Source of the DNA: Gammaproteobacteria bacterium
GTDB taxonomy: Bacteria > Pseudomonadota > Gammaproteobacteria > S012-40
Direction: 5' to 3'
NCBI GenBank assembly: GCA_029879945.1
Contig: JAOUPJ010000166.1
Location: forward strand, 1-7,935
Length of the DNA stretch: 7,935 nucleotides
The notes under the pieces were generated by a model. The model saw only the letters and a program-made list of their open reading frames with translations. It searched no databases and was not told the DNA's origin. The position numbers were made by a program, and so were the translations under genes. The first letter of the stretch is position 1. Each line of letters opens with the position of its first letter. Below, one piece after another: positions 1 through 5,219 of this stretch.

Positions 1-1
1 C

Positions 2-1201
2 AGTAAGATCACCCTTGTGGGCTTGCAACGAACCAAACCCAAGGTCGTGTTAAGGGAGATCACCTTTTCAGAAGGAGACTGGATCCCCGCAGATGCCATC
101 AAAGAGAGTGTGCAGAATCTAAAAAACCTGGAGTTGTTCAGCGAAGTTCGTCCGTACCTCGAGTTGCAAGCGGACAAGTCCGTTCACATTCGTTTTGAAC
201 TCGCGGAAAAGTGGACAACCATCCCATACCTCAGTTACGCCGAAGGAGGAGGTACAGTGCATATTCGGGGTGGGGCTTATGATATCAATGTATTTGGAAA
301 GTATATTGAGCTGGGCGCCGAGTATGAGAGTCTAAATGGAACGGGTTCGGGTTTTTTATGGTATCGAAACCCACGTCTTTTTAATCAGCGACTCAATTTG
401 CTCGTAGTGGCAGGTACGCATGCCCGACCGCGGAAGATTTATAAAGAAGGTGTGGAACAGTATCGTTTTGGACAGGAACAGGAAGAGGGCTACTTTATCC
501 TGAAAAAAGAATTTAGCCGAGATTTTACCCTGGGCCTGAGTTACCGAATCAGCTCTGATATGTTTTCTGATCTAAAACCCGATAAGGAAGAAGCGGGGCG
601 CTTTAGCGAGCAGTTGAATTATAATGAGCGTTACGAGGCACAGAGTTATACTTTTATTGCGGCGTACGGAAAACTGGATTTTGATAGCTTTCTTGTCAAA
701 GGCCGGGAGTACAGGCTGGATATTGTCTCCTCCCGCTCTGATACCGGGAATCTGAACTACACACAGTTTATTTCAGAGAACAAGTTTTTCTATCCATTAC
801 GGTGGCACTCCAATCTGGCAAGTCGGTTGATTGTTAGTACCATCGATACAAACAGCCTGTTTCGTAACAATTATGTAGGCGGCCTAACCCATGTGAGGGG
901 GTATTATGATGGGCAGTTCCTGGGTTCTTCCTATTGGCTGGCCAATCTGGAGTATCGTGTGCCCAGCATGAACAATTCCTGGGTGGTGTTACAGCATATC
1001 TTTTTTGTGGATGTCGCTCAGGTCAGGGATCGGTTTAGAGAGTTGGACCTGAGCGGAGAGCAAACCTACTCCAGCGTAGGCTTAGGTATTCGCTTTATAA
1101 TACCCAAAATCTATCGTTTTAATGGTAGACTGGACATTGCTTTCCCAAACAGCAAAACAGGCGCAAGCGGGATCTCTATTGGGGCACAACAGTTTTTCTA
1201 G
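2..1201 (+). CDS. Omp85-family (BamA/TamA-like) outer membrane protein, 5' partial
   Basis: C-terminal part of a surface-antigen (D15/Omp85) protein. A GTG at 17-19 opens the longest complete ORF, but the frame continues to the window edge (codons for S-K-I-T-L before it), and the text reads as an ongoing POTRA domain. I therefore treat GTG-17 as internal and the gene as 5' truncated by the window. Numbering from GTG-17, residues 1-63 look like one POTRA repeat (LREITFSEGD, then the alternating strand VHIRFELAEK). Residues from about 68 to 394 look like a beta barrel rich in alternating aromatic and polar strands. VRGY at 293-296 (bases 893-904) matches the conserved loop-6 VRGF/Y motif of Omp85 proteins. 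The protein ends in Phe, as expected for a barrel recognised by the BAM complex. Family members insert or export proteins or lipids at the outer membrane; the substrate here is unknown. It is probably not BamA itself, which is flanked by other genes and has five POTRAs, but the upstream part is missing. yceH follows after 39 bp. Confidence 0.85.
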   Translation, partial: SKITLVGLQRTKPKVVLREITFSEGDWIPADAIKESVQNLKNLELFSEVRPYLELQADKSVHIRFELAEKWTTIPYLSYAEGGGTVHIRGGAYDINVFGKYIELGAEYESLNGTGSGFLWYRNPRLFNQRLNLLVVAGTHARPRKIYKEGVEQYRFGQEQEEGYFILKKEFSRDFTLGLSYRISSDMFSDLKPDKEEAGRFSEQLNYNERYEAQSYTFIAAYGKLDFDSFLVKGREYRLDIVSSRSDTGNLNYTQFISENKFFYPLRWHSNLASRLIVSTIDTNSLFRNNYVGGLTHVRGYYDGQFLGSSYWLANLEYRVPSMNNSWVVLQHIFFVDVAQVRDRFRELDLSGEQTYSSVGLGIRFIIPKIYRFNGRLDIAFPNSKTGASGISIGAQQFF

Positions 1202-1229
1202 TCAACAATGGTTTATGTTATCAAGTGAT

Positions 1230-1234
1230 AAGGA
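1230..1234 (+). promoter_or_regulatory. Ribosome binding site of yceH
   Basis: AAGGA lies 6 nt before the ATG at 1241. It supports that start, which also gives the usual N-terminus of the family (a short lead into the EARIIACLIEKE helix). Confidence 0.7.
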
Positions 1235-1240
1235 TGTGAC

Positions 1241-1900
1241 ATGATCAAGTTAGAAGCGATGGAAGCCAGAATTATCGCCTGTTTGATAGAAAAGGAAATC
1301 ACCACTCCCGATCAATACCCCCTTTCTTTAAATGCACTGACCAATGCATGTAATCAGAAGAGTAATCGCTTTCCTGTTATGAACCTGAGTGAAGCTGAGG
1401 TACAAACCACTATAGATAGCTTGTCTGCTAAGAGACTGGTTAGCGACAGGGGAGGGTTTGGTAGCCGGGTTACCAAGTATCAACACCGTTTTTGTAATAC
1501 CGAATTTGGTGAATTAAAATTTTCTCCGGCCGAGTTGGCTATCATCTGTGAGTTGCTCCTACGAGGGCCGCAGACTCCGGGTGAGTTACGTAGTCGTGCC
1601 GATCGAATGAATAAGTTTTCGAATGTGCAGGAAGTGGAATCGGTCTTAAATCAATTGAGTAATCGTGAGGATGGACCCTTCGTGCTTAAACTGGCCAGGG
1701 AGCCCGGTAAACGGGAATCTCGTTATGCCCAGTTGTTTAGTGAAACGCAGGCCCTGGAACCAAGTGTGGAGGTCGATAGCGGCTCCGAGAGACCCGCTTC
1801 AGGTAGTTCAAGTCGATTGGATGCCCTGGAGGCCGAAGTGGCCAGTTTACGCCAGGAAGTCAGTGAGCTTAAGACTCGGCTGGAGCAACTAGAATCCTAG
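1241..1900 (+). CDS. yceH: YceH family protein (UPF0502/DUF480)
   Basis: 219 residues, close to the roughly 215 of E. coli YceH. Family hallmarks run along the whole length: TTPDQYPLSLNAL (21-33), ACNQKSNR (36-43), FGSRVTKYQHRF (73-84), LLLRGPQTPGELRSRA (105-120) and LAREPGKRESRY (151-162). The fold known for the family is two winged-helix domains, so a DNA- or protein-binding role is plausible, but no molecular function is established. A linker rich in Ser and Glu (about 170-190) leads to a C-terminal coiled coil (about 192-218, heptads with Leu, Val and Ala), as in other members. It lies 39 bp after the Omp85-type gene on the same strand, so cotranscription is likely. No strong terminator hairpin follows its stop. 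The assignment is firm; the function is not. Confidence 0.95.
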   Translation: MIKLEAMEARIIACLIEKEITTPDQYPLSLNALTNACNQKSNRFPVMNLSEAEVQTTIDSLSAKRLVSDRGGFGSRVTKYQHRFCNTEFGELKFSPAELAIICELLLRGPQTPGELRSRADRMNKFSNVQEVESVLNQLSNREDGPFVLKLAREPGKRESRYAQLFSETQALEPSVEVDSGSERPASGSSSRLDALEAEVASLRQEVSELKTRLEQLES

Positions 1901-2141
1901 AAATTCGCTATATTGTGTCCATTTTCATATAGGTTAGACTCATTCTAGGTATACCCAAATAAAACACTAAATCTTTAAAACTTCTTTTCACATCAGATAG
2001 ATTCTTTCATCTCTAGAATCAAATTCAACTCTCTATTTAGCGCGATATTTGGATCTTGTGATCTAATTCCGGATTTCCAAAATTTCTACTGTCATCAATA
2101 AGCAAACAGACGATATCAGCTATACACAATTTGGGGTTTTT

Positions 2142-2171
2142 CTCGAAAGAGCACACTTGAAAGTGTTCGAG
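2142..2171 (+). promoter_or_regulatory. Imperfect hairpin in the leader of the small exported-protein gene
   Basis: Outer arms CTCGA (2142-2146) and TCGAG (2167-2171) and inner arms ACACT (2153-2157) and AGTGT (2162-2166) pair around a TGAA loop, with a one-sided 6-nt bulge (2147-2152). No T-run follows, so it is not an intrinsic terminator. It lies 20 nt before the ribosome binding site at 2191. It could be an mRNA leader structure or a protein binding site; this is inference from position only. Confidence 0.35.
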
Positions 2172-2190
2172 TAGATACACATGAATGGTT

Positions 2191-2196
2191 AAGGAG
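2191..2196 (+). promoter_or_regulatory. Strong ribosome binding site of the small gene
   Basis: AAGGAG stands 5 nt before the ATG at 2202, a near-perfect Shine-Dalgarno site. This is the main argument that the 87-codon ORF is translated. A three-codon ORF (ATG AAT GGT TAA, 2181-2192) ends inside this site. Confidence 0.8.
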
Positions 2197-2201
2197 AGGG
2201 T

Positions 2202-2465
2202 ATGAAAATAACATCAGTTGCTATCGCGCTAGTTTTCGGTTTGGCCAACACCGGAGTGTTTGCACAAGACGATGTAGAAATCGATTTCATCCAGGGAAGT
2301 GATTACGTTCACGTGGGTTCGAGTGGGGAATTTATCAATAAATACGCAAGATCAACTTTCGTAAGCGATGAATTGGAAGTGGATCATATCAGTGGTAGCG
2401 AGTATGTTGAAATGCAGGCCGCTATGGTTGATCGTGGTCAACTATCAGTTCGTGGCAGAAGATAA
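2202..2465 (+). CDS. Small exported protein with a duplicated 14-residue motif, function unknown
   Basis: 87 residues, not recognised as any named family. Residues 1-21 look like a Sec signal peptide: a lysine at position 2, a hydrophobic core (VAIALVFGLA) and a VFA end, with likely cleavage before Gln22. That leaves a mature chain of about 66 residues. VEIDFIQGSDYVHV (25-38) and LEVDHISGSEYVEM (58-71) align with 7 of 14 identities and a 33-residue spacing, so the mature protein is essentially two copies of one unit (E-x-D-x-I-x-G-S-[DE]-Y-V). The mature part is acidic except for the basic tail RGRR. There is no cysteine lipobox. The strong ribosome binding site, the signal peptide and the intrinsic terminator right after it support a real, monocistronic gene. 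The location is likely periplasmic or outside the cell. No function can be assigned. Confidence 0.75.
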   Translation: MKITSVAIALVFGLANTGVFAQDDVEIDFIQGSDYVHVGSSGEFINKYARSTFVSDELEVDHISGSEYVEMQAAMVDRGQLSVRGRR

Positions 2466-2478
2466 ATTTATTAATTAG

Positions 2479-2500
2479 AAGATTCCGCTAGAAGAATCTT
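2479..2500. repeat. Inverted repeat after the small gene
   Basis: AAGATTC (2479-2485) and GAATCTT (2494-2500) form a perfect 7-bp stem with an 8-nt loop. Only three T's follow on the plus strand and no T-run on the minus strand, so it is at best a weak terminator or a 3' stabilising hairpin ahead of the stronger one at 2518. Confidence 0.4.
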
Positions 2501-2517
2501 TGCCCCTTACACTGAGG

Positions 2518-2548
2518 ACCGCAGCCCACTTGGGACTGCGGTTTTTTT
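2518..2548 (+). terminator. Rho-independent terminator of the small gene
   Basis: ACCGCAG (2518-2524) pairs with CTGCGGT (2536-2542). CCC (2525-2527) pairs with GGG (2532-2534) around an ACTT loop, with a single bulged A at 2535, and seven T's follow (2542-2548). It reads on the plus strand. On the minus strand the hairpin lacks a T-run, so it would not terminate the opposing operon efficiently. The stop codon of the minus-strand PLD gene (2549-2547) lies at the end of the T-tract. Confidence 0.9.
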
Positions 2549-4046
2549 ATAATAGGGGTTCGATGGGCATAAACTGCCAGAATAGCACCTTGGAACGCTT
2601 CCATAGAGAATTGTTGCGATCTGGGTTGTCCACACCCGCCTGCCAACTGTTTTCTTTTTTCATATCTCTCACTATGGCTCCTTCCACCTGCTTAGCAATG
2701 CGGCGGTCCTTGATGATTGCTCCCACTTCGGTGTTAAGATTGATGGAGCGAGGGTCCAGATTGAAGGTGCCCACATAGCTGATTTCAGAATCCACAACCA
2801 GCGATTTGGCATGCAGGGCAAAGACCGGGAGCTTCTTTTTGAGTTCTTCGTAGCGCTGCATAATCTCTTTATGAACAGCTGGATTGGGTTTGTATTCAAA
2901 TATCTCCAGACCCATTTCCAAAAGTTCCCACCGCTGATTGGTATAGCCGCTAAAGGCCTGCAGATTATCGGTGGAAGCCAGGGAGTTGGTGCTGATACGA
3001 ATTCTGACCCCGCGATCAATCAACTCTTTAAACAGCGCCTTGGTCTCGTCTGTTAAGATCAAGTAGGGTGATTGAATCACCACGTCTTTTTTTGCCGATG
3101 CAATAAGTTTTGCCAGTGCCAGGGTGCTGCGTCCACCCCCATGCAGGCTGATCCATGAATCGTTTTTACCCGGGATATCCGAGATAAATTCCACGTCAGT
3201 CCATCTAATCTCTTTGGCTAAAGCAGGGAAACCATCGGAAATAGCAGTAATGGCTTGTCTTGTTTCCGATTCAAAGTTTTCAGGATTGTTGGCGTAATCG
3301 TGTAGTTCTTTATAGATACTTGCAATTTCTCTATTTTTTACTGACACGTTTTTTTGCATAATCCCGAAACCATCGTAAAGCGCTTCCACCGGAACGCTCA
3401 GTTTATGGCTCCAGAATCGCTCGAAACTTTCTTCCATTGCCTTTACCGTTTGACCCACCAGCAGTACATCTCGGTCTCTAAAGTTGAATTTGTGGTCATA
3501 GTCAAAATACTCATCGGCCATGTTCCGTCCACCGGTAATACCGACCAGACCATCTACCATAAAGGTCTTGTCGTGCATTCTTTGATTGAAGCCGCGGAAA
3601 TCACTGAGCATATTGAGCACTCTTTTGTGCAGTGGTGTGCCTACCTTGTGTTTGGGGTTGTAGATCTTTATTTCTATTTTCGGATGCTTTGCTAGCGCCA
3701 GTAAGGTTTTGTCGGGGGCGTCTACCAGTAAATCGTCCACGATCACGCGTACCGTTACGCCACGATCGGCGGCACGCAGCAGGGCTTCGGTGGCCAGTAT
3801 GCCGATATTGTCTGAACTCCAGATAAAGTATTGTACATTGATGGATTCTTTGGCGTGGTCTGCAAGCCAGGCACGTGCGAGTAGCGCGTCTTCCCCTTTT
3901 TCCAGAACATAGACACCCGTTTTACCCGACTGGGAATGGGCGGCATCGCGGATAAAGTCCATGTTTTGTGCGCAGACAGTATTGACGAAACCCAATACCA
4001 AAAAGAGTATGAAGACGCAGCGCTGAGCCAGTCTTTTATCAAACAA
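2547..4046 (-). CDS. ClsC-like cardiolipin synthase / phospholipase D family protein with signal peptide
   Basis: 499 residues with two HKD (PLD) motifs: H158-x-K160-x4-D165 (MHDKTFMVD, then GGRNMADEYF) and H412-x-K414-x4-D419 (LHAKSLVVD, then GTFNLDPRSINLNTE). Both catalytic sets are intact. The VQYFIW strand (71-76) and the C-terminal end MPIEPLL resemble E. coli ClsC (about 473 aa, ending LPVEWLL). ClsC makes cardiolipin by phosphatidyl transfer, using PE and PG; related enzymes hydrolyse phospholipids, so the exact reaction is inferred. Residues 1-26 look like a Sec signal peptide (KR, a hydrophobic core, then VCA before Gln27). Cys25 is preceded by Val, so no lipobox fits. The start is TTG at 4046-4044, 1 nt after the lplT stop. 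An in-frame TGA at 4058-4056 excludes any longer ATG, GTG or TTG start. Third gene of the aas-lplT operon. Confidence 0.9.
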   Translation of the reverse strand: MFDKRLAQRCVFILFLVLGFVNTVCAQNMDFIRDAAHSQSGKTGVYVLEKGEDALLARAWLADHAKESINVQYFIWSSDNIGILATEALLRAADRGVTVRVIVDDLLVDAPDKTLLALAKHPKIEIKIYNPKHKVGTPLHKRVLNMLSDFRGFNQRMHDKTFMVDGLVGITGGRNMADEYFDYDHKFNFRDRDVLLVGQTVKAMEESFERFWSHKLSVPVEALYDGFGIMQKNVSVKNREIASIYKELHDYANNPENFESETRQAITAISDGFPALAKEIRWTDVEFISDIPGKNDSWISLHGGGRSTLALAKLIASAKKDVVIQSPYLILTDETKALFKELIDRGVRIRISTNSLASTDNLQAFSGYTNQRWELLEMGLEIFEYKPNPAVHKEIMQRYEELKKKLPVFALHAKSLVVDSEISYVGTFNLDPRSINLNTEVGAIIKDRRIAKQVEGAIVRDMKKENSWQAGVDNPDRNNSLWKRSKVLFWQFMPIEPLL

Positions 4047-4066
4047 ATTAATCGTTCAATTCCCCC
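4044..4066 (-). promoter_or_regulatory. Coupled TTG start of the PLD gene
   Basis: On the minus strand the lplT stop TAA (4050-4048) is followed by one base and then TTG (4046-4044). The only purine-rich Shine-Dalgarno candidate, GGGGGA (4066-4061), is 14 nt upstream, which is too far to be ideal. Initiation therefore probably depends on ribosomes finishing lplT, and this would keep the level of the enzyme below that of its partners. Confidence 0.5.
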
Positions 4067-5217
4067 GTGTCTTTCGGTAAACGCCATGATACCAAAAGTG
4101 TTGCAATCAATACGATAACGCCCAGGCCCATCATGGTCGCGACGGGGTTTACACCGGCACCGGCGACGATGGAATAGATGCCTGACGCAATGAGCATGGC
4201 CAGGTTCTCAAAGAAGTTTTGAATGGCCACCGCACCACCACTGCCGATAGACTTGTGTCCAATCTCCTGCAGGGCCGCGTTGATGGGAACCACGAAGAGT
4301 CCACCGCACACACCGGCCATGAAGAGGGCAGCACGCACGGCCCACACATTATCCAGCATGGCGAGTAGAATAATGACTGCACCCATGGCATAGGCAGCCA
4401 GGCGTGCCCTGCGCAAATAGGCCAATGGGATCAACCTGGGGACAAGTACCGAGCCGACCGCAATACCGATGGCCACAAACATAGTGAGCATGGCAATCTC
4501 GGTGGTGGATGTAATCAGCAATACAGCCGGTGCCCAGGCCACGAGTAACACACGTAACACGGTGGCCGAGGCCCAGAACAGACTCACCGCAAGGGTTGAA
4601 AAACGCGCGCGTGGTGTGGCCAACAGACCTTTCATCTGTTCAGCAAATTTCACCAGGGCTTTGCCTTTATTGATGCCCACTACATGTTGGTGTTTAATGG
4701 TAAAGGCAATCAGCGCAGAGAGGATGTACAGCCCAACCACCAACACCAAGGCGAGATCCACCGAGTAGTTGGCCAACATGGCACCGATCACTGTGCCTCC
4801 CAGTATGGCCAAAATGGTCGAGCCCTCTATCCAGCCATTTGCCTTGACCAAATCGTCCTCGCTTACCATTTCCGGCAGAATGCCATACTTGGCCGGGCTG
4901 TAAGCCGCAGCACCAACACCGATAATCACATAGGCAAGCAGGGGCTCAAGGCCAGCGAACAACAGTGTTACACCGACAGCCTTAACAATATTGGCTCCCC
5001 ATAAAACCGAAGGCTTGGGACGGGCATCTGAAAACCTCCCCACCCACGGTGCCAGCACCACATAGGCGATGAGAAAGGCGGCCTGCAGTGCTGGAATATA
5101 CCAGCTCCCCACATTGCTTTGCTGCATGACCATGGTGATGGTGGCGAACAAGATGGCATTGTCGGCGAAGGCCGTAAAAAACTGAGCACCCAATACGCGG
5201 GCGACATTCTTATTCAT
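4048..5217 (-). CDS. lplT: Lysophospholipid transporter LplT (MFS)
   Basis: 389 residues, hydrophobic throughout with about 12 membrane segments; E. coli LplT is about 397. LplT-type motifs are present: AQFFTAFADNAILFA (11-25), GVGAAAYSPAKYGILPE (100-116), LVKANGWIEGSTI (123-135), GGLFVVPINAALQE (305-318) and AIQNFFENLAML (331-342). In E. coli LplT moves lysophospholipids (lyso-PE, lyso-PG and lyso-cardiolipin) from the outer to the inner leaflet of the inner membrane, where Aas re-acylates them. The ATG at 5217 lies 2 bp after the aas stop. A weak GGTGG (5229-5225) inside the last aas codons can serve as ribosome binding site, so coupling to aas is likely. In E. coli lplT precedes aas; here it follows. 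The downstream PLD gene starts 1 nt after its stop. Confidence 0.93.
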   Translation of the reverse strand: MNKNVARVLGAQFFTAFADNAILFATITMVMQQSNVGSWYIPALQAAFLIAYVVLAPWVGRFSDARPKPSVLWGANIVKAVGVTLLFAGLEPLLAYVIIGVGAAAYSPAKYGILPEMVSEDDLVKANGWIEGSTILAILGGTVIGAMLANYSVDLALVLVVGLYILSALIAFTIKHQHVVGINKGKALVKFAEQMKGLLATPRARFSTLAVSLFWASATVLRVLLVAWAPAVLLITSTTEIAMLTMFVAIGIAVGSVLVPRLIPLAYLRRARLAAYAMGAVIILLAMLDNVWAVRAALFMAGVCGGLFVVPINAALQEIGHKSIGSGGAVAIQNFFENLAMLIASGIYSIVAGAGVNPVATMMGLGVIVLIATLLVSWRLPKDTGELND

Positions 5218-5219
5218 GA

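Larger units (their letters stand above)
1901..2201. other. AT-rich intergenic region, no gene recognised
   Basis: About 300 bp visibly richer in A+T than the flanking genes, with stops in all frames and no tRNA-like or other structured RNA that I recognise. It holds several short inverted repeats: CCTAGAA (1896-1902) with TTCTAGG (1943-1949), GATTCT (2000-2005) with AGAATC (2015-2020), and the hairpin at 2142-2171 listed separately. TATACA at 2121-2126 could be a -10 element for the small gene at 2202, but there is no matching -35 hexamer at 16-18 bp, so I do not call a promoter. The promoter of the small gene presumably lies somewhere in this stretch. Confidence 0.5.

Noticed and set aside
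17..19. GTG at 17 as the true start of the Omp85-type gene
   Set aside because: The frame stays open to the window edge, the preceding codons read as POTRA sequence, and no ribosome binding site precedes it. The gene is 5' truncated by the window.
1665..1892. 75-codon ORF overlapping the end of yceH
   Set aside because: It is a frame-shifted shadow of yceH with low-complexity, Trp/Pro/Arg-rich translation and no ribosome binding site.
1896..1949. CCTAGAA/TTCTAGG inverted repeat after yceH as a terminator
   Set aside because: The loop is about 40 nt and no T-run follows. It is probably chance in AT-rich DNA.
2121..2126. TATACA as the -10 box of the small gene
   Set aside because: No acceptable -35 hexamer lies 16-18 bp upstream, so a promoter call is not supported.
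1901..2201. Possible small RNA or CRISPR-like repeats in the long intergenic gap
   Set aside because: Only short unrelated inverted repeats are visible, with no regularly spaced direct repeats and no terminator-bounded RNA structure.
2500..2778. 92-codon plus-strand ORF opposite the end of the PLD gene
   Set aside because: It spans the terminator hairpin and the antisense of a clearly coding region; the protein resembles nothing.
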